From positions 1 to 17,711 of the forward strand of contig CAYMVS010000048.1 of NCBI GenBank assembly GCA_964394205.1: a stretch of 17,711 nt of DNA, in the 5' to 3' direction. Positions within the stretch are counted from its first letter, which is position 1. Every line of letters begins with the position of its first letter. Both the position numbers and the translations under genes were made by a program. This document shows positions 5,752 through 13,999 of the stretch, in pieces. The notes under the pieces are model-generated. The model was given only the letters and a program-made list of their open reading frames with translations. It was not told the DNA's origin and searched no databases. This DNA comes from HGM05190 sp964394205 (GTDB lineage Bacteria; Bacteroidota; Bacteroidia; Bacteroidales; Muribaculaceae).

Positions 5752-6743
5752 TTTTCCCCGGAACAATAGCGGTGATGGGTGGCGGCAGCTGGGCGACAGC
5801 GCTCGCCAAGCTGCTGCTGCAGAACTGTGAGACCATATCCTGGTATATGCGTCGCGACGACCGTATTGAAGACTTCAAGCGGCTGCGGCACAACCCGGCC
5901 TACCTGAGCGACGTGATGTTTGACATCGAGCGCATCGACTTTTCAAGCGACATCAACGCCGTTTGTGAGCGCGCCGACACCCTCCTGTTGGTGATGCCCT
6001 CCCCCTATTTCATCAGTCATGTCGACAAAATCAATGTCGACATCTCCGACAAGTATGTCGTCTCGGCGGTCAAGGGAATAGTGCCGGGCGACAACATGAT
6101 CATCTCCGACTACATGATGAAACGTTTTGGCATCAAGCGCGACCGCAGCCTGGTGGTGTCGGGCCCGTGTCACGCCGAGGAGATCGCCTTGGGGCGCATG
6201 AGCTACCTGACGGTGGGGTGTCACGACATCGACAACGCGGCGCTGTTCAGCAACTGCCTGGCCGGAAAGATGCTCAAGACCATCACCTCGAGCGATGTCG
6301 ACGGCATCGAGTATGCCGCGGTGCTCAAGAATGTCTATGCCATCGCCGGCGGCATCGTGCACGGCCTCAAGCTTGGCGACAACTTCCTGGCCATGCTGGT
6401 GTCAAACGCCATCCGCGAGATGGAGCGCTTTGTCGACACGGTCAATCCCCGTCCGCGGCAGATTTGTGACTCGGTCTACCTTGGCGACCTGCTCGTGACA
6501 GCCTATTCACGCTATTCACGCAACCACAACTTTGGCTCGATGATTGGCCGCGGCTATTCGGTCAAGGCAACCCGCATGGAGATGGAGCAGACCGCCGAGG
6601 GCTATTACGGCACCAAGTGTATCCACGAGATCAACCGCCGCTGGGGCGTCAAGATGCCCATACTCGACGGCGTCTACGACATCCTTTACCGCAACATCAA
6701 GCCCGAGCGAGCCATGCGCGCCATGGCCGAGAGCTTCATCTGA
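5748..6743 (+). CDS. gpsA: glycerol-3-phosphate dehydrogenase, NAD(P)-dependent
   Basis: Reduces dihydroxyacetone phosphate to sn-glycerol 3-phosphate, the backbone for phospholipid synthesis. The 331-residue protein is of normal length. Its N-terminal Rossmann fold carries the nucleotide loop GGGSWATALA (11-20). Two lysines that fit the active site are K109 (SAVKGI) and K194 (AAVLKNVYAIAGGI), and the family block SGPCHAEE lies at 138-145. The C-terminal helical domain has GDLLVTAYSRYSRNHNFG (246-263), the usual substrate-binding segment. The start overlaps the lysS stop as ATGA, and pgi begins 42 bases after the stop, so an operon is likely. Some lineage variation is visible (GDLLVT where many enzymes have GDLILT), without loss of key residues. 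Confidence 0.95.
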   Translation: MIFPGTIAVMGGGSWATALAKLLLQNCETISWYMRRDDRIEDFKRLRHNPAYLSDVMFDIERIDFSSDINAVCERADTLLLVMPSPYFISHVDKINVDISDKYVVSAVKGIVPGDNMIISDYMMKRFGIKRDRSLVVSGPCHAEEIALGRMSYLTVGCHDIDNAALFSNCLAGKMLKTITSSDVDGIEYAAVLKNVYAIAGGIVHGLKLGDNFLAMLVSNAIREMERFVDTVNPRPRQICDSVYLGDLLVTAYSRYSRNHNFGSMIGRGYSVKATRMEMEQTAEGYYGTKCIHEINRRWGVKMPILDGVYDILYRNIKPERAMRAMAESFI

Positions 6744-6785
6744 CGATAATGACACTTAAAATAAAACCATTTAAAACATAATCAA

Positions 6786-8135
6786 ATGAAAACAATTCAG
6801 CTCAACATCGACAACGTTTTGCAGAGCGTGTCGCTTCAGTCAATCAAAGACCTCGACGGGGTTGCCGCCGGCGCCCTCGAGAAGGTTGAAAAAGGCACCG
6901 GTGCCGGCAACGACTTCCTTGGCTGGGTCAACCTCCCCTCGACCATGACCGCCGCCGAGCTCGACGACATCAAAGCCACGGCCGACGCCCTGCGTCGCGA
7001 CTGTGAGGTTGTTGTGGCAATCGGCATCGGCGGCAGCTACCTCGGCGCAAAGGCCGTCATCGAGGCGCTCGGCGACACGTTTGAGGCAGCCCGACCCGCG
7101 GCTTTGGGCAACCCCAAAGTGGTTTTTGCAGGCCAGAACATTGGCGAAGACTACCTCTTTGAGCTTCAGAAATATCTCGAGGACAAGACATTCGGCATCA
7201 TTGTGATCTCAAAGTCGGGCACCACCACCGAGCCCGCCATCGCTTTCCGCCTGCTCAAGGCACAGCTCGAGCGTCAGCTCGGTCTCGACCAGGCCCGCCG
7301 CCGCATCGTCGCCATCACCGACGCCCGTCGCGGCGCCCTGCGTCAGCTCGCCACCGAGGAGGGGTACAAGACATTTGTAATCGCCGACAATGTTGGCGGC
7401 CGCTTCTCGGTGCTCACCCCCGTCGGCCTGCTCCCCATCGCCGTTGCCGGCCATGACATCCACGCCCTTGTCGCCGGCGCCGCCGAGATGGAAAAGGCCA
7501 CCGCCGCCCCCGTCGCCGACAACAATATCGCCATGCTCTATGCCATGACCCGCAACGCTCTCTACCGCGACGGCAAAAAGATTGAAATCCTCGTCAACTA
7601 CAACCCCAAGCTCCACTATGTCGCCGAGTGGTGGAAACAGCTCTATGGCGAGAGCGAGGGCAAGGACCACAAAGGCATCTTCCCGGCATCGGTCGACAAC
7701 TCGACCGACCTCCACTCGATGGGTCAATGGATCCAGGACGGCGAGCGCATCATCTTTGAGACCGTCATCACCGTTGCCGAGCAGCAGCACGAGGTCATCA
7801 TACCGACCGACGAGGCCAACCTCGACGGCCTCAACTACATCGCCGGCCGCCGCGTCGACCAGGTCAACAAGATGGCCGAGCTCGGAACCCGCCTGGCCCA
7901 CGTTGACGGCGGTGTGCCCAACCTGTTGATCACTCTCCCGGCCATCACCGAGCAATATCTCGGCCAGATGATCTACTTCTTTGAGAAAGCCTGTGGCATA
8001 AGCGGCTACATCCTCGACGTCAATCCGTTCAACCAACCCGGCGTTGAAGACTATAAGCGCAACATGTTTGCCCTCCTGGCCAAACCCGGCTATGAGAAAG
8101 AGACCGAGGCCATCAAGGCACGTCTCGCCAAGTAA
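6786..8135 (+). CDS. pgi: glucose-6-phosphate isomerase
   Basis: Interconverts glucose 6-phosphate and fructose 6-phosphate in glycolysis and gluconeogenesis. At 449 residues it belongs to the shorter bacterial form rather than the ~550-residue E. coli type. Visible blocks are AIGIGGSYLGAKAVIEAL (78-95), the phosphate-binding SKSGTTTEP (142-150), family signature 1 in NVGGRFSVLTPVGL (202-215), YGESEGKDHKGIFPASVDNS (287-306) with the likely catalytic Glu, DLHSMGQ (308-314) with a catalytic His, and signature 2 GYILDVNPFNQPGVEDYKRN (407-426) with Lys424. It is the third gene after lysS and gpsA with a 42-base gap and no separate promoter seen; a hairpin terminator follows at once. Confidence 0.97.
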   Translation: MKTIQLNIDNVLQSVSLQSIKDLDGVAAGALEKVEKGTGAGNDFLGWVNLPSTMTAAELDDIKATADALRRDCEVVVAIGIGGSYLGAKAVIEALGDTFEAARPAALGNPKVVFAGQNIGEDYLFELQKYLEDKTFGIIVISKSGTTTEPAIAFRLLKAQLERQLGLDQARRRIVAITDARRGALRQLATEEGYKTFVIADNVGGRFSVLTPVGLLPIAVAGHDIHALVAGAAEMEKATAAPVADNNIAMLYAMTRNALYRDGKKIEILVNYNPKLHYVAEWWKQLYGESEGKDHKGIFPASVDNSTDLHSMGQWIQDGERIIFETVITVAEQQHEVIIPTDEANLDGLNYIAGRRVDQVNKMAELGTRLAHVDGGVPNLLITLPAITEQYLGQMIYFFEKACGISGYILDVNPFNQPGVEDYKRNMFALLAKPGYEKETEAIKARLAK

Positions 8136-8158
8136 GCACAAACAGTCATTGATAAATT

Positions 8159-8210
8159 AAGAGGGTGAGTCAACACGATTTAACCGTTTGCCCCACCCTC
8201 TTGTATTTTA
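8159..8210 (+). terminator. terminator after pgi
   Basis: AAGAGGGTG (8159-8167) pairs perfectly with CACCCTCTT (8194-8202) across a 26-base loop, followed by GTATTTTA. It begins 24 bases after the pgi stop and would end the lysS-gpsA-pgi transcript. The long loop makes it less compact than the terminator at 9445. Confidence 0.7.
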
Positions 8211-8236
8211 GTTAAAGCCAATTAAAATTTCACAAA

Positions 8237-9415
8237 ATGGGAAATATTATAAATAAAATAAGATTAACATCTTGCTTGGCACTTGTCACGCTGATTACGG
8301 CTTGTAGCAGCTTCAACTCGGGTGATAATGAAAATTTCTATGATAAAGTAGAAATGATGCCCGTGTGTACCTCGGTAGATGGTAAATGGAGTATGCTTGA
8401 CAGAAAAGGCGACATAGTCTATAACTCTCAGTTCCAAAGCGAACCTACCGCCGTGATAGGGGGCGTATATGGCGTTCGGGATGCAAATGGGATAACGCTC
8501 TATTCTGCCGCCGATGTGACTCCCAAACCTATTGAGGGTTGCAGCAATCTTGTATGCGCCGGTGTTTGTAATGATGGGTTGATACCAATTGTAAAACCCG
8601 GACAACGCATTAGTGTGGTTGACTCGAAGGGGAAAAAACAATTTGAATTGTCTCCGGTTGATGGAAAAGAAATTGTACAGTCACAAGTGCATTTTCATGA
8701 TGGAATGCTTGTGATATGTGATCAAGACGGAAAATATGGATATGTAGATGCAAAAGGCAACCCCGTTATTAAGCCCAAATATCTGAGTGCCTATGCCTAT
8801 TCAAACGGTAAAGCATTGGTGAAAGTATTGGACGAAACAACAAACATAGCCCACTGGGAAATCATAGACAAATCGGGAAACACGATTACAAAACTTGAAG
8901 ACACAGACGAGCCTATTGTAAACTTTGCTTATTATTATGGCAGACTGTTGTTTAAACAAAAAGGGAAAGATATAAGTGATCGCGATATGTTCTTCCTCAA
9001 TACCAAAGGCGACAAAAGCGAAATACCCGACATCGTGTATATCACTAACTGGAACAATCTGGGATATACCTATATTGACTCAAAGAATAAAGTTGGTGTG
9101 AAAAACTTCTCTTACGACGAGATAATAGCGCCCCAATATAAAGGCATAGTAGCATTGCATGATAAAAAAGGATTTGTGGCCCAAACTTTTGTCGGTTCAT
9201 TCATTTTGCTTGACAATAAAGGTAATGAGAAAAAAACCTTAACTGACTGTAGCGAAGTCTATGTAATTAATAATGATTTCATATTTGTTCTGAATCAGAA
9301 AAAAGACAAGCTTTATCTTGTAGACTCAGACATCAATGCCAAAGGCAAACAGGAATTTTACGTTTTTGGAACCAAGATGTCTCAGTCTGAAGAAATCATG
9401 AGCGACTATAAATAA
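8237..9415 (+). CDS. WG-repeat lipoprotein
   Basis: A 392-residue predicted lipoprotein. The N-terminus has a basic start, a hydrophobic stretch and the lipobox ITAC with Cys23, followed by a Ser/Asn/Asp-rich linker that in Bacteroidota would fit surface or outer-membrane sorting. The rest is made of WG-type beta repeats: DGKWSMLDRKGDIVYNSQF (48-66), ISVVDSKGKKQFEL (125-138), the best copy DGKYGYVDAKGNPVIKPKYL (164-183), and degenerate copies further on (EIIDKSGNTITKL, FFLNTKGDKSEIP, FILLDNKGNEKKTL). The family is common in Bacteroidota; no enzymatic role is known to me, and ligand binding is only a guess. The DNA is AT-richer than pgi and GH31 on either side, which suggests insertion between them. 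It has a terminator on each side and appears to be a single-gene unit. Confidence 0.85.
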   Translation: MGNIINKIRLTSCLALVTLITACSSFNSGDNENFYDKVEMMPVCTSVDGKWSMLDRKGDIVYNSQFQSEPTAVIGGVYGVRDANGITLYSAADVTPKPIEGCSNLVCAGVCNDGLIPIVKPGQRISVVDSKGKKQFELSPVDGKEIVQSQVHFHDGMLVICDQDGKYGYVDAKGNPVIKPKYLSAYAYSNGKALVKVLDETTNIAHWEIIDKSGNTITKLEDTDEPIVNFAYYYGRLLFKQKGKDISDRDMFFLNTKGDKSEIPDIVYITNWNNLGYTYIDSKNKVGVKNFSYDEIIAPQYKGIVALHDKKGFVAQTFVGSFILLDNKGNEKKTLTDCSEVYVINNDFIFVLNQKKDKLYLVDSDINAKGKQEFYVFGTKMSQSEEIMSDYK

Positions 9416-9444
9416 TCTCTTGAGAGACTGACACAACCGTGCAA

Positions 9445-9478
9445 AGTGAGGCCCGGAACATCGGTTCCGGGCCTCACT
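9445..9478 (+). terminator. strong hairpin terminator after WG lipoprotein
   Basis: A perfect 15-bp stem (9445-9459 with 9464-9478; AGTGAGGCCCGGAAC and its complement) with loop ATCG starts 30 bases after the stop. A modest T-rich tail (TTTCAACTATTTATTT) follows on the plus strand after nine bases. Confidence 0.8.
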
Positions 9479-9557
9479 CCACGTTTCAACTATTTATTTA
9501 TGAGAGCCTCAGTATCCAGTATCACTACTCGATAAAAAGGACGAGGGATGTAAAAAA

Positions 9558-9656
9558 ATGCTTGTCTCTATCATTTTTTACTTGACTGCTTTACTTATCA
9601 CGTTATGCCATATTTCCTTTTCAAATTACACTATTAAAACAATCAAACCTCAATAA
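9558..9656 (+). CDS. possible 32-residue membrane peptide
   Basis: ATG at 9558 to TAA at 9656 encodes MLVSIIFYLTALLITLCHIS followed by FSNYTIKTIKPQ, one hydrophobic helix with a basic tail. A purine-rich GAGGG lies about ten bases before the ATG, unusual in this RBS-poor sequence. Small hydrophobic frames arise readily in AT-rich DNA, so this may be chance; conservation is unknown. Confidence 0.25.
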   Translation: MLVSIIFYLTALLITLCHISFSNYTIKTIKPQ

Positions 9657-9735
9657 GTGTCGGCTCTCAAAAGCTAAAAGAGATTAAAAAAGGTAAACAC
9701 AGTGATAATTTTAAGTTAAAATGACGGCCTTTTAA

Positions 9736-9759
9736 GACACAAAAGTGTATCTTTGTGTC
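9736..9759 (+). promoter_or_regulatory. -7 box of GH31 gene within an inverted repeat
   Basis: TATCTTTG (9748-9755) matches the Bacteroidota -7 consensus. It overlaps the right half of an 8-bp inverted repeat, GACACAAA (9736-9743) and TTTGTGTC (9752-9759), separated by eight bases. A protein bound there would cover the promoter. Start of transcription near 9760 leaves about 27 bases of leader before the ATG at 9787. No clear -33 TTTG is present, as expected for a promoter needing an activator, but this is inference. Confidence 0.45.
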
Positions 9760-9786
9760 GATTATATCATAAAACCTCACATCACC

Positions 9787-12174
9787 ATGAACCATATCAC
9801 CAAGCCGGCGGCGATCGTCGTCACTGCCCTTGCTATGAGTGTCGCCACCGCCATGGCCGGCGACGGGCCGTCAATCAAAGTTGTGACCGGCGCCGGTCAC
9901 ACAGTCACCGTCGAGGCTGTCACCGACAACATCATCCATGTCACCAACGAGGGTCCGGGCGAGAAGAGTGTCGCCACCGGCGCCACAATCCCGACCGTCG
10001 GAGGCGTGACGGCCCAGACCAACCGCCATCTCAACACCTACACACTGACCACCGCCGGCGGCATCGTGGCCGTGGTCGATGCACCGACCGGGGCTGTGAC
10101 AATCACCGCCGGGCCAAACCGCGGGGTGACCGACTCGGGCGAGCGCCCCCTGAGCGACGGGAAACGCAAGATCGAGCTCACCGCGATTGGCCGCTGCTCG
10201 TTCTACGGCGCCGGCGAGAGGGGCTACTCGTTCAACCTTGCCGGCGACACCCTGGTGATGTACAACAAGCAGAACTATGGCTACACCGCCGGCGAGCAGC
10301 GCATCAAGCAGATGAACATCACCATGCCGCTGGTGGTGTCGTCAAACGGCTACTCGATACTTTTTGACGACTGTGCCGCCGCCGAGATGATTATGGGCGA
10401 CCCGATCCAATATATCACCGAGAGCCGCGCCCCGGTGAGCTATTATTTTATCGACGGCGCCGGCACCCTGGCCGGAGCGGTCGAGGCCACGACATCGCTC
10501 ACCGGCCGTCAGGACCTGCCTCCACTATGGTCGCTGGGCTATATCACGTCAAAATATGGCTACCACACCGAGGCCGAGACACGCGGGGTGGTCGACACCC
10601 TCAAGCGCCGGGGCTACCCCCTCGACGGCATTGTGCTCGACCTGTACTGGTATGGCAAGGAGCAGGATATGGGGCGCCTGGAGTGGGACCCCGAGCAGTG
10701 GCCCAACCACCGGGGCATGCTTGCCGACCTGAAAGACCGGGGGGTGGAGACCGTCATCATCTCCCAGCCCTACGTTCTCAAAAACGGGCGGGGTCTCGAC
10801 AACTACAACAGCCTCTCGGCCCAGGGGCTGCTGCTCAAAGACTCGGCCGACAACGTGCTGCCGGTCACCATCTGGGTTGGTCAGGGGGGAATGTTTGACG
10901 TGTCAAACCCCGCCACCCGCCGGTGGCTCAAAGACCGCTACCGCCTGCTGACCGATCAAGGTGTCGGCGGCTGGTGGGGAGACCTGGGCGAGCCCGAGGT
11001 ACACCCCGAGGGGGGTGTGCACGCCAACGGGTTGTCTACGCGCGAGTATCACAACCGGTATGGCAACGACTGGAGCGCGATCATCGACGAGCTCTTCACC
11101 GAGGTCTATCCCGACCGGCGCCTGATGACCCTCATGCGCGGAGGCACCACCGGCCTTCAGCGCCACAACGTGTTTCCGTGGTCAACCGACGTGTCGCGCT
11201 CGTGGGGTGGCCTGCAGCCCCAGGTCACCATCATGCTCGGCTCGGGAATGAGCGGGCTCGGGTATATGAGCCACGATGTTGGCGGCTTTGCCGTCGACCC
11301 CGACAAGCCCTACGACCCCGAGCTTTACATGCGCTGGCTGCAGCTGGGCACATTCTCGCCCGTACTCCGAACCCACGCTCAGCAGTTTGCCGAGCCCTAC
11401 AACTATCCCGCCATTGAGAAGACGCTGCTCGGCTACATCAAGGAGCGCTATCGCTGGCTCCCCTACAACTACTCGCTGGCATGGCAGAACGCCACCAAAG
11501 GGGAGCCCCTGGTCCGACCGCTCAACTATCGCTCGGGCACGGCAAAATATGACGACATAAGCGACGAGTATCTATGGGGCGACAACCTGCTTGTGGCCCC
11601 GGTGCTCACCCAGGGTGCCCGCGAGCGCCGGGTGGTGCTCCCCGAGGGCTCGATGTGGTTTGACCTCAACAACATCGCGGCCGCCCCGCTGGCCGGCGGC
11701 GACACGATTGTGGCCCCGGCTCCCCTCGAGGTGATACCCCTCTATGCCCGCGCCGGGTCGTTCATACCCACCGCCGACTACACGATGGACAACACCGCCG
11801 GCTATCTCAACGACCGCTACACCATCAACTTCTATCCCGTCGAGGGGGTTACCGACACCTTCGAGCTCTTTGAAGACGACCACAAATCGACCGCCTCGCT
11901 GCAACCGGGCGGCCATGCCGTCATCTCGATGAGCGGAAGCCGTGTCGACGGAAAGACAGCAGTCAGGATGCTCCTGACCGGCTCCTATCCCGGCATGAAA
12001 GACACCCGCCAGGTGACTCTCAAAGTCTACAACACAACCGCCGCGCCCTCCCTTGTGAGTGTCGACGGCAAAAAGCTCGCCCGCAAGGACTGGACCTTTG
12101 ATGCCGCCACCAATTGCCTGATCGTCAAGCTGAAATGGCGTGTGGCTAAACAACTGAGTGTCGAGATTCAGTGA
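9787..12174 (+). CDS. exported GH31 family alpha-glucosidase-like glycoside hydrolase
   Basis: A retaining glycosidase that would release glucose (or xylose) from alpha-linked oligosaccharides in the periplasm or at the surface. From the ATG at 9787 the protein has 795 residues and a signal peptide MNHITKPAAIVVTALAMSVA with cleavage after AMA. An N-terminal beta domain carries FYGAGERGYSFNL. The (beta/alpha)8 barrel follows, with LPPLWSLGYITSKYGYHTEA, DGIVLDLYWYG, and the nucleophile Asp399 in GWWGDLGEPE. The likely acid/base is Asp468 in STDVSRSWGG. YLWGDNLLVAPVL marks the barrel end, and beta domains follow (NFYPVEGVTDTFELFEDD). Substrate cannot be fixed from sequence; alpha-glucosidase, alpha-xylosidase and 4-alpha-glucosyltransferase occur in this family. 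A GTG 14 codons upstream is open but lies upstream of the -7 box, so it is rejected as start. The stop overlaps yraN. No SusC/SusD genes adjoin, so this is not an obvious polysaccharide utilisation locus. Confidence 0.93.
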   Translation: MNHITKPAAIVVTALAMSVATAMAGDGPSIKVVTGAGHTVTVEAVTDNIIHVTNEGPGEKSVATGATIPTVGGVTAQTNRHLNTYTLTTAGGIVAVVDAPTGAVTITAGPNRGVTDSGERPLSDGKRKIELTAIGRCSFYGAGERGYSFNLAGDTLVMYNKQNYGYTAGEQRIKQMNITMPLVVSSNGYSILFDDCAAAEMIMGDPIQYITESRAPVSYYFIDGAGTLAGAVEATTSLTGRQDLPPLWSLGYITSKYGYHTEAETRGVVDTLKRRGYPLDGIVLDLYWYGKEQDMGRLEWDPEQWPNHRGMLADLKDRGVETVIISQPYVLKNGRGLDNYNSLSAQGLLLKDSADNVLPVTIWVGQGGMFDVSNPATRRWLKDRYRLLTDQGVGGWWGDLGEPEVHPEGGVHANGLSTREYHNRYGNDWSAIIDELFTEVYPDRRLMTLMRGGTTGLQRHNVFPWSTDVSRSWGGLQPQVTIMLGSGMSGLGYMSHDVGGFAVDPDKPYDPELYMRWLQLGTFSPVLRTHAQQFAEPYNYPAIEKTLLGYIKERYRWLPYNYSLAWQNATKGEPLVRPLNYRSGTAKYDDISDEYLWGDNLLVAPVLTQGARERRVVLPEGSMWFDLNNIAAAPLAGGDTIVAPAPLEVIPLYARAGSFIPTADYTMDNTAGYLNDRYTINFYPVEGVTDTFELFEDDHKSTASLQPGGHAVISMSGSRVDGKTAVRMLLTGSYPGMKDTRQVTLKVYNTTAAPSLVSVDGKKLARKDWTFDAATNCLIVKLKWRVAKQLSVEIQ

Positions 12175-12548
12175 TGGCCGACCATATCAACCTGGGCCGA
12201 TGGGGCGAGAAGCTGGCCCGCGAGTATCTGTTACGCCAGGGCTATGCCATAGGTGGCGAGAACACGCGCATAGGCAATTATGAAATTGATTTTGTGGCCT
12301 TTAAGGGCGACCGCATAATCTTTGTCGAGGTCAAGACACGCTCGACGCCCCTTGTCGACCCTGTTGATGCCGTCACCCCGGCCAAGATGAAACGTCTGGC
12401 CCGCGCTGTCGACAGCTATATACGCTCGCGCGGCATCGTCCACGACCCGCAGATCGATGTCATCGCCATCATCGGCACCCCCGGGATGAACCCCGCCGAT
12501 GTCGTCATCGAGCACTATCCCGACGCGTTCCTGCCCCCGATGGGTTGA
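12174..12548 (+). CDS. yraN: YraN family (UPF0102) endonuclease-fold protein
   Basis: A 124-residue protein of the UPF0102/YraN family, which has a restriction-endonuclease-like fold; its role is not established, and links to DNA processing and recombination have been proposed. Family blocks are present: LGRWGEKLAREYLLRQGY near the N-terminus, then GNYEIDFVAFKGDRIIFVEV and KTR, holding the E-x-D...E-x-K metal-binding pattern of this fold. PVDAVTPAKMKRLARAVDSY and QIDVIAI complete it. The ATG at 12174 shares its A with the GH31 stop (TGATG), which indicates translational coupling; a GTG one codon earlier is a less likely start. Its stop abuts the stop of the convergent helicase gene. Confidence 0.92.
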   Translation: MADHINLGRWGEKLAREYLLRQGYAIGGENTRIGNYEIDFVAFKGDRIIFVEVKTRSTPLVDPVDAVTPAKMKRLARAVDSYIRSRGIVHDPQIDVIAIIGTPGMNPADVVIEHYPDAFLPPMG

Positions 12549-13940
12549 TCAGACCCCTATGTAATACAGGCACCGGCGGGCGCGGGTTGAGGCGGTGTAA
12601 AGCCACCTGTAGAAGTCGAGACCCATAGCCTCGGGCGGGATGTAATCCATGTCGACATAGACGTCACTCCACTGTCCGCCCTGGGCCTTGTGGCAGGTGA
12701 TGGCATAGCCATATTTGACCTGCAGGGCGTTGATATAGGGGTCGGAACGCAACGCGCGGTGAAACGCGCTCTCCGACGTGGCGTGGCGCATAGCGCTATC
12801 GGGGTCGGCGCTACGGGCCTCGACAAGGCTCGCCATAGCCTCGACAGTCATTGCCGGATAGTCGGTGGTCAGAGGGTCAAGGATGATTTTACATTCCAAA
12901 GAGACGTCACGGTCGGGGAAGATGAGACCGACATCGGCAAAATGGAAACCATAGCGGCTCTCGGTGCCGATGATGCGGTCGACAACAGCAATGTCGCCGT
13001 TGGCGATAAAGTCAAGCCCCTTTACCTTAGAGCTCCAATGATAGTTGTTTTTGGCAACAAGCAGGCGGTCGCCCCAAACCAGCTCCTCGCTGAAGTCGAG
13101 TATCGACTGGCGTATGGCCATGTTGAAAGCGGTGGCGCGGCGGTTGGAGCGGGTTATGAGTATGGTGTCGGCCAGACCCACGTCGCTGTAAGATGACTGG
13201 AGGGTGTCGGGGAGGTCTTCGGCCGTCACGGCCCTGACATCGCCCCGTGAGTCGCCGACAAACAGTTTTGGCTCGGGGAGCGGGTCGACGAGCATCGCCC
13301 GGCGCAACCATGTGGCCTGGCGCAAAATGCCCGAGTCGAGCCGCTGACGGGCCACGTCGGTCATCACCGCGCGCGATACCCGCAGCCCCATGCTCCTGAG
13401 CCGGTCGACATCCATGGCCGGCGACCGGTCGAGCCCCACCGGGGGGAGCTGGGCGGTGTCGCCCATGAGTATGAGCTTGCAATCGTCGGCAGTAAAGCAG
13501 AATGTCATCAGGTCGTCGAGCAGCGAGGTGCAGCCCGAGCCCCGGTCGTCGCCAATCATTGACGCCTCGTCGACAATAAAGATGGTGCCCGGAGTGTGAT
13601 TGGGGCTGAGCGACATGCTCCCCGTCACGGGGTCGACATGATAGATGCGTCGATGGATCGTGTAGGCCGGGCGCCCGGCCATGGCGCTGAACACCTTGGC
13701 GGCGCGCCCCGTGGGCGCCATCAGCACCACCGGCACCTTGATGACCCCCAACACACCGACCAAAGCGCCGATAATCGAGGTCTTGCCCGTGCCGGCATAT
13801 CCGTTGAGCATAAACACCGACTCGCCGGGCACCGCCAACGAGCAAAACCGAGCCAAAGCCTTGGCGACCAAGGCCTGACGCTCGGTTGGTGTGTAAGGCA
13901 GACGGCTAAAAAACAGCGACGTGAACTGCTCTGAATCCAT
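12549..13940 (-). CDS. RecD/Dda-like SF1B DNA helicase (AAA ATPase)
   Basis: A 463-residue ATP-driven DNA helicase of the short RecD2/Dda-like type. From ATG 13940 the motifs are Walker A GYAGTGKTS (47-55), motif Ia-like APTGRAAKVF (75-84), Walker B FIVDEASM (121-128), motif III GDTAQLPPVG (160-169), and near the C-terminus GYAITCHKAQGGQW (411-424) and LYTASTRAR (447-455), the motif V/VI region with its arginine finger. It lacks the N-terminal extension of full RecD and the RecB/RecC partners. A GTG eight codons earlier (13964) is open but lies inside a strong hairpin, and the sequence GAGAGGA precedes the ATG, so ATG is preferred. It follows frr in the same direction with a 59-base gap and may be co-transcribed with pyrH-frr. 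It meets yraN tail to tail with no spacer. Confidence 0.92.
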   Translation of the reverse strand: MDSEQFTSLFFSRLPYTPTERQALVAKALARFCSLAVPGESVFMLNGYAGTGKTSIIGALVGVLGVIKVPVVLMAPTGRAAKVFSAMAGRPAYTIHRRIYHVDPVTGSMSLSPNHTPGTIFIVDEASMIGDDRGSGCTSLLDDLMTFCFTADDCKLILMGDTAQLPPVGLDRSPAMDVDRLRSMGLRVSRAVMTDVARQRLDSGILRQATWLRRAMLVDPLPEPKLFVGDSRGDVRAVTAEDLPDTLQSSYSDVGLADTILITRSNRRATAFNMAIRQSILDFSEELVWGDRLLVAKNNYHWSSKVKGLDFIANGDIAVVDRIIGTESRYGFHFADVGLIFPDRDVSLECKIILDPLTTDYPAMTVEAMASLVEARSADPDSAMRHATSESAFHRALRSDPYINALQVKYGYAITCHKAQGGQWSDVYVDMDYIPPEAMGLDFYRWLYTASTRARRCLYYIGV

Positions 13941-13952
13941 ATCGGGAGTCCT

Positions 13953-13985
13953 CTCCCGGGCCACGGCCTCTGGCGTGGCCCGGGG
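13953..13985 (-). promoter_or_regulatory. GC-rich hairpin between frr and the helicase gene
   Basis: CCCGGGCCACG (13955-13965) pairs perfectly with CGTGGCCCGGG (13974-13984) around the loop GCCTCTGG, with further imperfect pairing outward. On the minus strand it lies after the frr stop and 12-15 bases before the helicase ATG, next to the only clear Shine-Dalgarno-like sequence in the region. No U-run follows, so it is not a standard intrinsic terminator; it may slow transcription, mark an RNA processing point, or limit helicase translation. Confidence 0.6.
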
Positions 13986-13999
13986 AGGGGAGGGGGAGG

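Larger units (their letters stand above)
9479..9786. other. AT-rich intergenic region before the GH31 gene
   Basis: About 300 bases without a firm gene. It holds a possible 32-codon membrane peptide (9558-9656), long A/T-rich stretches, and the promoter with dyad symmetry just before the GH31 start. Nothing resembling a SusR-type site, riboswitch or tRNA was recognised. Confidence 0.5.

Noticed and set aside
7209..8141. 310-codon minus-strand frame antisense to pgi
   Set aside because: Low-complexity Gly/Val/Asp-rich shadow of pgi.
9745..9786. GTG start giving a GH31 protein 14 residues longer
   Set aside because: It lies upstream of the -7 box and before the expected transcription start; the ATG at 9787 directly begins a normal signal peptide.
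9787..12174. Polysaccharide utilisation locus around GH31
   Set aside because: No SusC, SusD, sensor or transport gene adjoins; neighbours are a WG lipoprotein and yraN.
13027..13845. 272-codon minus-strand frame in the helicase region
   Set aside because: Frame-shifted shadow of the helicase on the same strand; all helicase motifs lie in the other frame.
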